A stretch of 64,000 bases of DNA, from contig NZ_FUYP01000014.1 in NCBI RefSeq assembly GCF_900168005.1, positions 44,482-108,481 of the forward strand, in the 5' to 3' direction. The position numbers and the translations under genes are program-made. Below are positions 20,379-30,085 of this stretch, piece after piece. How positions within the stretch are numbered: position 1 is the stretch's first letter; the number at the start of each line of letters is the position of its first letter. The notes under the pieces were generated by a model that worked only from the letters and a program-made list of their open reading frames with translations, searched no databases and was not told where the DNA came from. Origin of the DNA: Sphingopyxis flava (lineage in GTDB: Bacteria > Pseudomonadota > Alphaproteobacteria > Sphingomonadales > Sphingomonadaceae).

Positions 20379-20884
20379 TGCGCATTGGGGTTTATCCCGG
20401 AACGTTCGATCCGATTACGCTCGGGCACATGGACATCATCCGCCGCGGCGCGAAGCTGGTCGACAGGCTCGTGATCGGGGTGACGACAAATATCAGCAAG
20501 TCGCCGCTGTTCGATGATGAGGAGCGCATCGCGATGGTGCGTCACGAGGTCGCCGCGATCGAAGGCGATATCCGCGTCGTCGGCTTCAACTCGCTTCTGA
20601 TGGACTTTGCCGAGCGCGAGGGCGCGAGCGTCATCGTCCGCGGCCTGCGCGCGGTCGCGGACTTTGAATATGAATATCAGATGGCAGGGATGAACCAGCA
20701 ACTGAATGACCGGGTCGAGACGGTTTTTCTGATGGCCGATGTGGGATTGCAGCCGATCGCGTCGCGGCTGGTCAAGGAGATCGCGATCTTCGGCGGCGAG
20801 ATCCACAAGTTCGTCACCCCCGCGGTGCGCGAGGCGGTCGAGCGGCGAATCGCCGAAAGGGGCTTGCGGCAGGGCGAGCCTTGA
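20378..20884 (+). CDS. coaD: Phosphopantetheine adenylyltransferase
   Basis: About 168 residues, starting MRIGVYPGTFDPITLGHMDII, which holds the (T/H)xGH nucleotidyltransferase motif. VIVRGLRAVADFEYEYQMAGMN and SRLVKEIAIFGG are the conserved CoaD blocks. It makes dephospho-CoA from 4'-phosphopantetheine and ATP, the penultimate step of coenzyme A synthesis. The ATG overlaps the ispA stop. Confidence 0.97.
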   Translation: MRIGVYPGTFDPITLGHMDIIRRGAKLVDRLVIGVTTNISKSPLFDDEERIAMVRHEVAAIEGDIRVVGFNSLLMDFAEREGASVIVRGLRAVADFEYEYQMAGMNQQLNDRVETVFLMADVGLQPIASRLVKEIAIFGGEIHKFVTPAVREAVERRIAERGLRQGEP

Positions 20885-20971
20885 CCGCAATCATTGAGCG
20901 TTCAGCTTTTTCCCGCTAGGGCGCGCAAAAACGGGGCGCAAACCGGATTCAACGATAAAGGCCGATATAGC

Positions 20972-21775
<804 letters not shown>

Positions 21776-21799
21776 GCGGTCGAGGGCGCGCGATATCCC

Positions 21800-22846
21800 A
21801 TGCGCGTCGACGCCTTCGATTTCGAGCTCCCTCCCGAGCGCATAGCGCTACGCCCCGTGCGGCCGCGCGACGCGGCGCGGATGCTCGTCGTCGAGCGCGG
21901 GGGGATCCGCGATGCCACGGTGAGCGACCTCCCCGGCGAGCTGCGGGCCGGCGACTGCCTCGTCTTCAACGATACGCGCGTCATCCCGGCCCAGCTCGAG
22001 GGGCGGCGAGGCGACGCCAAGATCGGGGCCACGCTCCACAAGCGGATCGACTTGCGCCGTTGGCAAGCCTTTGTGCGCAACGCGAAGCGGCTAAGGGTCG
22101 GCGAGAGCGTCGATTTTGGTTCGGGGGTCACGGCCGCGGCCGAAGAACGGCTGTCCGACGGCAGCTTCATCCTCGCCTTTGCCGGTGACGAGCCCGTTGA
22201 GCTGCTGCTCGAACGCGCCGGCACCATGCCGTTGCCGCCCTATATTGCCGGCAAGCGCGCGACCGACGAGGCGGACCGCCGCGACTATCAGACGATGTTC
22301 GCGCGCGAGGATGGCGCGGTCGCCGCGCCCACCGCGGCGCTCCATTTCACGCCCACGCTGCTCGATGCGCTCGCCGCCGCGGGTATCGCTTGTGAGACGC
22401 TGACGCTCCACGTGGGGGCGGGCACCTTCTTGCCGGTGAAGGCCGATAATACCGAAGATCATGTCATGCACGCCGAATGGGGCCGCATCGACGCTGCGAC
22501 CGCCGATCGCCTCAACGCCGTGCGCGCCGCGGGCGGGCGCATCATCGCGGTGGGGACGACAAGTCTTCGCCTGCTCGAAAGCGCGGCGCTCGGGACCGGC
22601 CTCATCGAGCCTTTCGAGGGCGATACCGCGATCTTCATTACCCCCGGCTATCGTTTCAAGGCGATCGATGGGCTCATGACCAATTTTCATCTGCCGCGCT
22701 CGACGTTGTTCATGCTGGTCAGTGCCCTGATGGGGCTCGAGACGATGCAGGCGGCCTATGCCCACGCGATTGCGAACGGCTACCGTTTCTACAGCTATGG
22801 TGATGCAAGCCTGCTGCTTCCGCAGCGACCGGACCGCTCGGCGTGA
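21800..22846 (+). CDS. queA: tRNA preQ1(34) S-adenosylmethionine ribosyltransferase-isomerase
   Basis: About 348 residues. [30 protein letters not shown] is the typical start; [53 protein letters not shown] and [19 protein letters not shown] are family blocks. It transfers the ribosyl part of AdoMet to preQ1 in tRNA, making epoxyqueuosine. The next enzyme in the pathway order, tgt, is usually close by but here is 8.8 kb away, separated by the pilus region. Confidence 0.97.
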   Translation: MRVDAFDFELPPERIALRPVRPRDAARMLVVERGGIRDATVSDLPGELRAGDCLVFNDTRVIPAQLEGRRGDAKIGATLHKRIDLRRWQAFVRNAKRLRVGESVDFGSGVTAAAEERLSDGSFILAFAGDEPVELLLERAGTMPLPPYIAGKRATDEADRRDYQTMFAREDGAVAAPTAALHFTPTLLDALAAAGIACETLTLHVGAGTFLPVKADNTEDHVMHAEWGRIDAATADRLNAVRAAGGRIIAVGTTSLRLLESAALGTGLIEPFEGDTAIFITPGYRFKAIDGLMTNFHLPRSTLFMLVSALMGLETMQAAYAHAIANGYRFYSYGDASLLLPQRPDRSA

Positions 22847-22927
22847 AAGAGCCGTGCCGGCCCCGTGAATCGGGACCCGGCTAAGGCGACGAGAAGCTCA
22901 GCCGTTTCGCCAGCTTCCGGCGGGACA

Positions 22928-23587
22928 TCACACTTCGATGACGACCTTGATGTTCTCAGGGCTAAGCTTGGCCGCCCGGGCAATGTCCTTCTTGGCCCGC
23001 GCGATGACATCCCCCAGGCATTCGCCCTCCTCGAGGCCGAGCAGCTCCGAAACGTCGGTTCCAAGTAACGCGGCAAGGGCTTCCATCCGCCCGGGCTTCG
23101 GGCGCGCTTTGCCTTGCTCCCAAGCCGAAATCGAGGGCTCGCTCACCGCCAGTTGCTTCGCCATTTGCGACTGGGTCAGTCCCCTTGCCATCCGCAATCT
23201 TTGCAGACGGGTACCGAAGCTCTCGGCGCTTCTTGGGCGCGGAGAGACGCGGGCGTCGGGACCGACAATGCTGCGAAGCTGCGCGGCGCTGAGCGTAGCA
23301 GACGTAATGGCCGTATCGAACTGACAGCCATAGATATGGGCGCTGTTCCAGATGATCCGCGCCCCGGTGGGGCCGGCGTGGGGCAGGTCGATCTCGATCC
23401 TCTCGCCGATTGCGAGCGCGACTTCGCTCTCGATCAGGAGCCCGCTTGCAGAAATATTGTGGACCTGCACCATGAGGTCATCGCCCGTCGCTTTAGCGCC
23501 GGGCAACTGAAGCCGAAGCGTGCGGCGCGGGCTTCGGGACTTGGCGCCGCGAACCTCGCCGGTCTCAATATATGCGGGAATTGCCAT
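22928..23587 (-). CDS. PilZ domain-XRE helix-turn-helix fusion regulator
   Basis: About 219 residues from the ATG at 23587. The N-terminal PilZ domain has both c-di-GMP contact motifs: RRTLR (RxxxR) near residue 20 and NISASG (N/DxSxxG) near residue 46. From about residue 120 it has an XRE helix-turn-helix: RLRMARGLTQSQMAKQLAVSEPSISAWEQGKARPKPGRM, then a helical tail (AALLGTDVSELLGLEEGECLG). c-di-GMP binding is inferred from motifs. It is divergent from the pilus operon across an unusually long intergenic region and may control it. It is convergent with queA. Confidence 0.85.
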   Translation of the reverse strand: MAIPAYIETGEVRGAKSRSPRRTLRLQLPGAKATGDDLMVQVHNISASGLLIESEVALAIGERIEIDLPHAGPTGARIIWNSAHIYGCQFDTAITSATLSAAQLRSIVGPDARVSPRPRSAESFGTRLQRLRMARGLTQSQMAKQLAVSEPSISAWEQGKARPKPGRMEALAALLGTDVSELLGLEEGECLGDVIARAKKDIARAAKLSPENIKVVIEV

Positions 23588-24032
23588 CGTCCTGCCTATT
23601 CGGGCAGATTGCGTTAAGAGAAGGTTACCGGCGCGACAAATGCCGTGCGGCCATATGTGCCCGCAAGGCGATGGCTGCAGCCGGCAGGATGGCTTCACAA
23701 TGGAAGATTAAGCGGCGCGCCTCGAATTCGGGCCTCCCCGCAATGCTGTGCCGCACCGAGCGGCTCATCGGCAATTAACTTTTGGCTAAGTCATGCCGAT
23801 TCCGCCGCGTGAACCTTATCCGCTGGCACTCTGCAAGGGGTTTAATATCGCGCCGCTGACAAACCCTCGCAGAAGACCCTCTTTTAGACGAAACAATCGG
23901 GGTTCACCTACTTTCGAGCCCACGCGCACTGGCCTCAGCTCAGACCCAGCAAAATTTAACTTTTTTTTAGTGAATGTCAGGGCGCGCAGCAAACGTCTTA
24001 GCGAGCGACAGCCCCGCTATTTTGGAATATTT

Positions 24033-24046
24033 TTGTACAAGTAAAT
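24033..24046. promoter_or_regulatory. Partial copy of the pilus-operon palindrome
   Basis: TTGTACAAGTAAAT matches 13 of 14 bases of the right part of the palindrome at 24301-24320 (TTGTATAAGTAAAT) and contains the self-complementary core TTGTACAA. The left TTTAC arm is missing. The two sites are about 270 bases apart, a spacing that would allow looping by one regulator. Confidence 0.45.
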
Positions 24047-24300
24047 CAATTATATAACGTCGTTAGAGGGGCGGGGGCAGCGCGCCGGCCTGGCCGGCGA
24101 CTGTTTCGCCTTGGGACAAATGTTCTCCCGCTCGGCGCCAAGGCCGTGCTTTTGAGACTCGACTCAGACTTAACAAATTCTTAACCCCTACCGCGTCGAG
24201 CGAATCAAAACTGGTTGGCTTGGCCGGGGGGTCGCGCATCGAAGAAACTTAATGTTTCGTGTATGTTTCTGAGAAGGTGGGGAATTTCGGGATCAAGAAA

Positions 24301-24320
24301 ATTTACTTGTATAAGTAAAT
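24301..24320. promoter_or_regulatory. Palindromic operator candidate ATTTACTTGTATAAGTAAAT
   Basis: Perfect 8-base arms ATTTACTT and AAGTAAAT surround GTAT. It lies about 60-80 bases upstream of the first pilin start, where a promoter is expected. Composition and symmetry stand out against the GC-rich genome. A dimeric helix-turn-helix protein is the likely binder; the neighbouring PilZ-XRE regulator is the obvious candidate, by inference. Confidence 0.6.
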
Positions 24321-24379
24321 TGTGAGCGTGATCAATTAAAATGCTCTAGGACCTCGTTATTCACTCCGTATTGTGCGGA

Positions 24380-24937
24380 ATGAGTCAAATGTTATACATC
24401 AATGTCCGCGCCAGAAAGGCATTTATACTGATGGCCTCGGCGTTATCGTCGCTCGCTTTCGGGAGCTATGCTGCAAATGCGCACAGCGTGAATGGCGCGC
24501 ATCAAAACTTGCAACTTAACATATCGGGGCAAATTAGCCCTAAGTGTGGGCTAAGTTTTCCCGATAACGAGGCAGATGTGGTGCTCACCGAAAGAGCGGG
24601 CACGACTTCCTTGCCCTTCGCTGTCAGTTGTAACCAGCGGATGAATGTTCAGTTGCGCTCGTTAAACGGCGGTCTTCAACACACAGAGGTTGGGCGCGCG
24701 CCCCGGTTCAACGGGTTCGCCAATTTCGTTCCGTATACGCTCACCTTTAGCATCGACTCCGAAGGTGCCCGGGACGTCTCGGCCGACAGTCGAGAAATGA
24801 CATCACCTGTTCAAGGCACCGTTGGGCAAATCCCATTCGAGTCGAACGGCTCATTGACTTTGGCCTGGGCCGCCACGCCGCCGCTTCTCGGGGGCCAGTA
24901 TCGCGACGTCGTCGAAATTCGCATCAGCGGATATTGA
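24380..24937 (+). CDS. Minor pilin, spore coat U / Csu fimbrial domain
   Basis: About 185 residues; start codons at 24380 and 24389 are both possible, and either gives a basic n-region (NVRARK) plus a hydrophobic stretch as signal peptide. The mature part is a secreted beta-sandwich with two cysteines (PKCGLSF and VSCNQRM) and the C-terminal LLGGQYRDVVEIRISGY, the pattern of SCPU-domain subunits in archaic chaperone-usher pili. First gene of the pilus operon, about 107 bases before the major pilin start. Confidence 0.8.
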   Translation: MSQMLYINVRARKAFILMASALSSLAFGSYAANAHSVNGAHQNLQLNISGQISPKCGLSFPDNEADVVLTERAGTTSLPFAVSCNQRMNVQLRSLNGGLQHTEVGRAPRFNGFANFVPYTLTFSIDSEGARDVSADSREMTSPVQGTVGQIPFESNGSLTLAWAATPPLLGGQYRDVVEIRISGY

Positions 24938-25044
24938 CCGGCGTCCACAAAGATCTTCGGTCCGACATTCGGGCAGAAGGTAGAATGCGGCATTTATTGC
25001 CGTTGGGGAAGTGGGAGAAATCCCGAAATGAAGGAATTAACGAC

Positions 25045-25596
25045 ATGATTAAGCGTATTCTTATTGCTACCGCTGTGGTCGCTGCTGCCGCTCCGGCGAT
25101 GGCTGCTGAAACCACCACCGTTAACGGTGCGACTGTCGCCTTTTCGGGTAACCGCGCGACCGTCTGCGAAGTCCGCGACTATGAAAACACCGTCCAGTTC
25201 GGCGCGCTCGGCGAATTCGGCGCGGCTACGCCCGTTAGCGACACGGCGTCGATCTACTGCAACGTGAAGTTCAATGCGTCGATCGCATCGCAGAACGGTT
25301 ATCTGCGGCTCGTGACGAACGACGCAGGCGCGACCCCGATCTCGCAGTCGAACACCACTGCGACGGCGTATCAGCAGTTCGCATCGGCTCTGGATTACGG
25401 CATCACCGTTCAGGGCCTCGGCAGCGCCAACACCACGGCTATCGGTGCCTCGTCGCCGGTGAGCCTGGGTTCGAACCTGCCCCCGATCAGCGCTTCGGCT
25501 CAGCTGACCTACTCGACCGTCACCAGCTCGAAGCCTCTGCTCGGCGGTAACTATGTTGACTCGGTTACGCTGACGCTGACGCCGGTCGCGTTCTAA
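25045..25596 (+). CDS. Major pilin subunit, spore coat U / Csu domain
   Basis: About 183 residues from the ATG at 25045, with AAGGA 9 bases upstream. MIKRILIATAVVAAAAPAMAAE is a strong signal peptide. The mature chain has cysteines in TVCEVRD and SIYCNVKF, a Ser/Thr/Ala-rich body and the C-terminal LLGGNYVDSVTLTLTPVAF, the donor-strand/SCPU pattern. Its codon use looks more biased than that of its neighbours (uniform GCG/GCC/ACC choices), consistent with high expression. A strong hairpin follows the stop codon, which would favour excess pilin over the assembly genes. Confidence 0.85.
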   Translation: MIKRILIATAVVAAAAPAMAAETTTVNGATVAFSGNRATVCEVRDYENTVQFGALGEFGAATPVSDTASIYCNVKFNASIASQNGYLRLVTNDAGATPISQSNTTATAYQQFASALDYGITVQGLGSANTTAIGASSPVSLGSNLPPISASAQLTYSTVTSSKPLLGGNYVDSVTLTLTPVAF

Positions 25597-25616
25597 TCGT
25601 CCAAACGACTTGAGTT

Positions 25617-25642
25617 CAGGCCGGGGCATTGTCCCCGGCCTG
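25617..25642 (+). terminator. Hairpin between major pilin and chaperone genes (partial terminator/stabiliser)
   Basis: CAGGCCGGGG (25617-25626) and CCCCGGCCTG (25633-25642) form a perfect 10-base-pair stem with a 6-base loop. It starts 20 bases after the pilin stop and is followed by TTCGGCTTT but no long U run. This is the classic position for an attenuating terminator or mRNA-protecting stem that sets a high pilin to usher ratio. Confidence 0.65.
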
Positions 25643-25676
25643 TTCGGCTTTCCGAGTGCCGGTCCCAGGGGGAAAT

Positions 25677-26507
25677 ATGAAACGTTGGTTATGCGCGATG
25701 CTGCTCGGTGCGGCTTTGATTTTGCCCCCATCGCAACCAGCGAACGCGCAATCTCTAGCTGTGGAGCCGCTGTTTATCGAAACCCAGCCTGGGCAGAGCG
25801 CAGCAATTCGCGTTCGCAACAGTTCGTCGGTGCGGCAGACGGTTGAAGTATCGATCGCGGAACGTGTCGCCGACGAAGCTGGCGAGGTCGCCCGAGTCCC
25901 GGCTGACGACGATTTCATCCTGTTTCCCCCGCAGAGCGTCATTGAACCCAATAGCGTTCAAGTGTTTCGTGCGCAGTCAATAAATCCGACACTCGACCGT
26001 TCGAAATCCTACTACATTACCGTTCGCCAGCTGCCCGTCGATCTGACGATGGACCCCGTCGCCGGCGGGGCACAACTTCAAGTCGTCTTCGCATTCGATG
26101 TAGCGATGCACACGGTACCGCGCGGAGCGGCATCAAATGCTGTCATTTCATCGGCCACGCCCACGACGACCACTATGTCGGCTGTCGCGATTGACGATCC
26201 CGCCCGTTCGCCTGATCCAGCGGTTCGAGCGAAAGAGCCGCGGATCGACGTCCCCGGGGTTGAGATCGTCCTGAGAAACGATGGAAACAAATATCTCTAT
26301 CTGCATCATCTGGAATATCTGATCAGCGGCCAGACCGCGCAGGGCGAGAAAATCGACCTGCCAATTCTAAGCGAAGACGAAGTGCTGGAAGCGGTGACGA
26401 TGCCGCTTGTTCTTCCGGGCGCTGCGCGCAAGTTCATCCTGCCGTTTCGCAATGGCCCGATTCTCACATCAGCGACGGTTCGCGTCCGCACGCGAGCGGG
26501 ATATTAA
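25677..26507 (+). CDS. Pilus periplasmic chaperone (PapD/CsuC-like)
   Basis: About 276 residues from the ATG at 25677, preceded by AGGGGGA. MKRWLCAMLLGAALILPPSQ is the signal peptide. The N-terminal immunoglobulin-like domain shows SLAVEPLFIETQPGQSAAIRVRNSS, and the signature FRAQSINPTLDRSKSYYITVRQLPVDL corresponds to the conserved G1/F1 region. It should donate a strand to pilin subunits and deliver them to the usher. Second domain from about residue 160. Between pilin and usher genes, 9 bases from the usher start. Confidence 0.92.
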   Translation: MKRWLCAMLLGAALILPPSQPANAQSLAVEPLFIETQPGQSAAIRVRNSSSVRQTVEVSIAERVADEAGEVARVPADDDFILFPPQSVIEPNSVQVFRAQSINPTLDRSKSYYITVRQLPVDLTMDPVAGGAQLQVVFAFDVAMHTVPRGAASNAVISSATPTTTTMSAVAIDDPARSPDPAVRAKEPRIDVPGVEIVLRNDGNKYLYLHHLEYLISGQTAQGEKIDLPILSEDEVLEAVTMPLVLPGAARKFILPFRNGPILTSATVRVRTRAGY

Positions 26508-26516
26508 GAACGAGCC

Positions 26517-29003
26517 ATGGCCGGGATTTCGAGCCTTGCACACGCGCTGGAGCCGGTCCTTCTGCTCGCCGCAACTCAGCCGGCTGAGCCGGCAGCATTG
26601 GTGGCGCAAGTGCCGGACGCGCCCGCTCATTCCTCCGCTAAATCCATTTCTATTAGCCTACCCGTCACCCTGGATGGGCGCTACGTCGGTGACATCCAGA
26701 TGGATATCGCGGGCGAACGCGTCACCTTTCCGGCCGAACGCTTCGTTCAGCTAATCCAGGCCGACGTGACAGCTGCTACCACAACTTCTGTCGCGCAAGC
26801 CGCCACCGCCGGTCGTTTGACGCCTATAGATGCGTCGGTGGCTGGAATGAAGGTCCGCTATGACTCTTCGTTGCAAGAGCTACAGGTCCTGACCCTCATT
26901 GAAGCGCGAAATCGTCGCCTTCTCAACGTCAGTCCTGGCGAAGGCGCCGACACGAGTCCCATCGAGACGCCCGAGCCCGTCTCGCTCTTTCTGAACGGCG
27001 CCATTTCCTACAGCTATATTGTGGAGGGACCGCGCGGGAGCGACCGGGGCCGCCAACCTCTCACCGGGTCACTCGAATTGGGTGGCCGCCTCTTCGGAAA
27101 TGATGGCGTCGCCTTTATTACGCGGCAAGTTTACGACGAGGCTGCGGCTCATCCGTTCCGCCGAATTGAATCGCAACTGATTTACGATGATGTTGCACAT
27201 CTTCTGAGGGTCACAGCAGGTGACCTTCGTAATCGCGGAACGAATCTTCAGGCGCTACCCCGCATGGCGGGGCTTTCAGTCGAGCGATTCTATGGGCTAG
27301 AGCCCACGCGCGTATTCCGCCCTATCGGACAGACCACCTTTGATCTTGAGCGCCCATCAACGGTTCAGGTGCGGGTCAACGGCCTCATTTTTCAAGAACT
27401 GTATCTCGATAGCGGTCGATACGACCTTAGGGATCTTCCTCTCAACCAGGGGTCGAACGCGATCGAACTCGTGATCCGCGACGACACCGGCCGCGAGCAG
27501 ATCATCTCTCAGAATAATTTCTTCGATTTCGACTTGCTGGCGACCGGCGAGACCGATTTTTCGGCCGCCGTCGGTGTCGGCTCCGAAACGCCAAACGGCG
27601 TTATTCGTTACACCAATGATTGGATCTTCAGCGGCTTCGCGCGACACGGGTTTTCGGATAGCTTTACAGCGGGGCTTGACGCCCAAGGCGACAAGAAGGG
27701 GGGAGCCGTAGGGGCATCGGTCATCTGGGCCTCGCCAATCGGGACTTGGCGCCTCCAGGCAAGTGGGAGTCAGCGCAAAGCCATTGGCTTTGGCTATGCG
27801 GTAGGTGCAGGCTATTCCAACACCGGCTATGTCGGCCGCGACTGGAGATGGTCCCTTCGCGCCGATGCCCAATATGTCGACGACAAATTTGCAACGATCG
27901 GCGACATTGCTCTTTTGAATGGGGGGGCGATCGATCGGGCGGCTCGTACGCGTGTATCCGCAAACGCCCAAATCAACAGCGCGCGGTTGGCCTTCAATTT
28001 GTCGGCCGATTACGAAAGAATCCAGGGCGAGGGCACGCGCACAACGGCACTTGCGGGGGTGAACTATACGATAAATTCGACGTTGGCAGTGGGGGTTTTC
28101 GGACGCCATGTGAAAGCGTCCGGACAATCCAACACAGGTTTTTTCTTCCAGCTAAACTGGACACCGGGCAGAAACCGCCTCGTTCGCGGAACCTACGATA
28201 CGGCGCGCCGCGAGGTGGACCTGAATTACCGCTATTCGCCTCAGCCCTATGTTGGTACGACAGCCTACGAGCTTGGTTTACGTCGCAGCGGCGAAATTGA
28301 TACCGCGGAACTGAGCGGTCGCGTTGCGCATGTTTCCAACCGGTTCGAAGTGACTGCCCAGCACAATATCTTGTCGACATCGAATTTCGACAGTGACGAA
28401 CGGGTACAGATCAGCCGGGCAACGCTGGCGTCGAGCCTGGTCTTGGCTGGCGGAAAGCTGTCTTTCTCCCGGCCCGTGCGTGAGGCTTTCGCGATTGTTT
28501 CACGGCATTCTACACTGGCGAGAAAACAGATCCTCATCGATCGGACCGAGAATGGCGTGCGGGCGCAAAGCGACGGTTTCGGTCCCGCGGTTATTCCCGA
28601 TTTGCCGACCTACATCCGAACGTCCGCTTATGTGGACGTGGAAGATCTTCCGCCCGGATATGATATGGGATCCGGCCAATTCGGATTCAAGGCACCGCTC
28701 TATGCTGGTTATTCTCTAGAAGCGGGCTCGGCCGCTTCCGTTTCTATAATGGGCTCTGTGGTCAACAAGGAAGGCAAGCCACTCGGCTTTATCGCCGGGG
28801 AATTGCAGCGTAAGGATCGCCCGGGCGACGAACCGATCCCCGTCTTCACCAACCGGGCCGGCCGGCTCGTGGGGATCGGATTAACGCCCGGAGTTTACGT
28901 GCTGACACTTCGGACGGAACCGCAGTTTCAACAGGATATCACGATCGACGGAAACGGGGGCAACCTCGTGAACATCGGTGAGATAAGGGTAGATCAACGA
29001 TGA
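26517..29003 (+). CDS. Outer membrane usher of an archaic chaperone-usher pilus (CsuD-like)
   Basis: About 828 residues. An N-terminal usher domain (ISLPVTLDGRYVGDIQMDIAGERV) is followed by a large beta barrel (GAISYSYIVEGPRGSDRGRQPLTGSLELGGRLF, DLERPSTVQVRVNGLIFQELYLDSGRYDLRDLPL) and C-terminal domains with YVDVEDLPPGYDMGSG and GRLVGIGLTPG. It forms the pore and assembly platform in the outer membrane. The N-terminus (MAGISSLAHALEPVLLLAATQ) is a weak signal peptide with no basic n-region, which is odd. An in-frame stop at 26505 rules out a longer form. Confidence 0.92.
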   Translation: MAGISSLAHALEPVLLLAATQPAEPAALVAQVPDAPAHSSAKSISISLPVTLDGRYVGDIQMDIAGERVTFPAERFVQLIQADVTAATTTSVAQAATAGRLTPIDASVAGMKVRYDSSLQELQVLTLIEARNRRLLNVSPGEGADTSPIETPEPVSLFLNGAISYSYIVEGPRGSDRGRQPLTGSLELGGRLFGNDGVAFITRQVYDEAAAHPFRRIESQLIYDDVAHLLRVTAGDLRNRGTNLQALPRMAGLSVERFYGLEPTRVFRPIGQTTFDLERPSTVQVRVNGLIFQELYLDSGRYDLRDLPLNQGSNAIELVIRDDTGREQIISQNNFFDFDLLATGETDFSAAVGVGSETPNGVIRYTNDWIFSGFARHGFSDSFTAGLDAQGDKKGGAVGASVIWASPIGTWRLQASGSQRKAIGFGYAVGAGYSNTGYVGRDWRWSLRADAQYVDDKFATIGDIALLNGGAIDRAARTRVSANAQINSARLAFNLSADYERIQGEGTRTTALAGVNYTINSTLAVGVFGRHVKASGQSNTGFFFQLNWTPGRNRLVRGTYDTARREVDLNYRYSPQPYVGTTAYELGLRRSGEIDTAELSGRVAHVSNRFEVTAQHNILSTSNFDSDERVQISRATLASSLVLAGGKLSFSRPVREAFAIVSRHSTLARKQILIDRTENGVRAQSDGFGPAVIPDLPTYIRTSAYVDVEDLPPGYDMGSGQFGFKAPLYAGYSLEAGSAASVSIMGSVVNKEGKPLGFIAGELQRKDRPGDEPIPVFTNRAGRLVGIGLTPGVYVLTLRTEPQFQQDITIDGNGGNLVNIGEIRVDQR

Positions 29004-29887
29004 CCTCAATCCGAATTCTGACTGTCTGCGCTGCCGGATATGCCGTGATCACTCCTGCGTTTGCCGCGCCCGACAGGCCGGCGTGCGACGTCACAATACA
29101 GGAACTCGGCGAGGCCAAAGTTAACCACTATAATGCGCTAGACGGGGGGGATTATCTGGAACCGATCCGCCTCCGCCTCCGCAATAAGGGCGATGGCACA
29201 TGCGTTGGAGCGGTGAAAATATCACGGATCACGGGTTCTCCGGAATTAATTGGGCCGCACGGCGGGAAATTGACCTACACGATCGTCGCCGAGAATGATC
29301 TGGGCAGAGTCGTTTACGACCCCGCAACGAATATCGGCAGCTTGATTCCGGTCTCGATCCCCGGCCGAGCGACGACCGAAATCAGTCCGCGTCTTTTCGT
29401 AAGCGGATCGCAGCCGGGACGGGCCGGTCGCTACGCGGCGACGCTCGAAGCCAGTTTTGTTCCAGCGGGCAACAATTTGGCGGCGGATGCGGCCCAATTC
29501 ACCGTATCGGCGCAAGTCACTCCAAGCGTGCAGGCAAATTTCGTGGGCTCGACCAATCCGCAGCACGCACATCTGGATCTTGGCGAGCTTGCTCCCAACA
29601 AGCAGGGGTCGATCAGCCTTCAAATTCGGACAAGCAGTGAATATCAGATTTCGTTTCAGTCAGAGAATAGGGGAAATTTAAAAGGCCCGGCCGAAACGTT
29701 CATCCCCTATTCGATGACCTATGCGGGAAGGCTCATCGACCTGTCTCGAACCGACGAACAGCAGTTCAACCCTGCCGACCCCGTTCGCCCGCAAACAAAT
29801 TTCATCAATGTCGTCGTAGGGCAATTCCAACGAGCCAGATCTGGAACTTACGTCGACCAGGTAACAATCACCATTTCAGCGCTTTGA
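29000..29887 (+). CDS. Pilus tip/adhesin-type protein with spore coat U domain (CsuE-like)
   Basis: About 295 residues; its ATG overlaps the usher stop (ATGA). The signal peptide is LTVCAAGYAVITPAFA. The N-terminal half differs from the pilins (CDVTIQELGEAKVNHYNALDGGDYLEPIRLRLRN), and the C-terminal half is a SCPU-like domain ending GTYVDQVTITISAL. Two domains and last position in the operon match tip subunits of Csu pili, where the N-terminal domain makes surface contact. It has only two mature cysteines. Binding specificity unknown. Confidence 0.8.
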   Translation: MTSIRILTVCAAGYAVITPAFAAPDRPACDVTIQELGEAKVNHYNALDGGDYLEPIRLRLRNKGDGTCVGAVKISRITGSPELIGPHGGKLTYTIVAENDLGRVVYDPATNIGSLIPVSIPGRATTEISPRLFVSGSQPGRAGRYAATLEASFVPAGNNLAADAAQFTVSAQVTPSVQANFVGSTNPQHAHLDLGELAPNKQGSISLQIRTSSEYQISFQSENRGNLKGPAETFIPYSMTYAGRLIDLSRTDEQQFNPADPVRPQTNFINVVVGQFQRARSGTYVDQVTITISAL

Positions 29888-30029
29888 AGAGCTTATTCAT
29901 GAGCCTGCCGCTTTGAGCTATTCGCGCCTTGACCGACCGCATGCCATGTGAGCCGGCAATACGATCGCTAGCGACTCGGTCTCGTGGCGTCCTGATGAGG
30001 GGCTCCGCCTAACCCCGCGCAATTCAGAT

Positions 30030-30053
30030 CAGAGGCCGGTGCCACCGCCTCTG
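30030..30053. terminator. Hairpin between convergent pilus and orphan pilin-like genes
   Basis: CAGAGGCCGGT and ACCGCCTCTG pair with one bulged C around a GCC loop. It lies in the 198 bases between the end of the tip gene and the end of the convergent pilin-like gene. No U-run follows on either strand, so it is a weak terminator candidate. The rest of this gap shows nothing recognisable. Confidence 0.4.
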
Positions 30054-30085
30054 ATGCCCCGCGGTGAATAAGCCGGGCTATGGAA

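Larger units (their letters stand above)
23588..24379. other. Long AT-rich intergenic regulatory region upstream of the pilus operon
   Basis: About 790 bases without a convincing gene; an 83-codon frame (23793-24044) lacks a ribosome-binding site and looks accidental. Composition is visibly more AT-rich than the surrounding DNA, especially from 23930 to 24350. It contains a perfect-armed palindrome at 24301-24320, a partial copy of the same motif at 24033-24046, and GAAAC-TTAAT-GTTTC at 24244-24258. Such a long divergent spacer suggests multiple regulator sites for the pilus operon. Confidence 0.6.

Noticed and set aside
23793..24044. 83-codon plus-strand frame in the pilus regulatory region
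   Set aside because: It lacks a ribosome-binding site, has an unlikely composition and overlaps the operator-like motif. No domain is visible.
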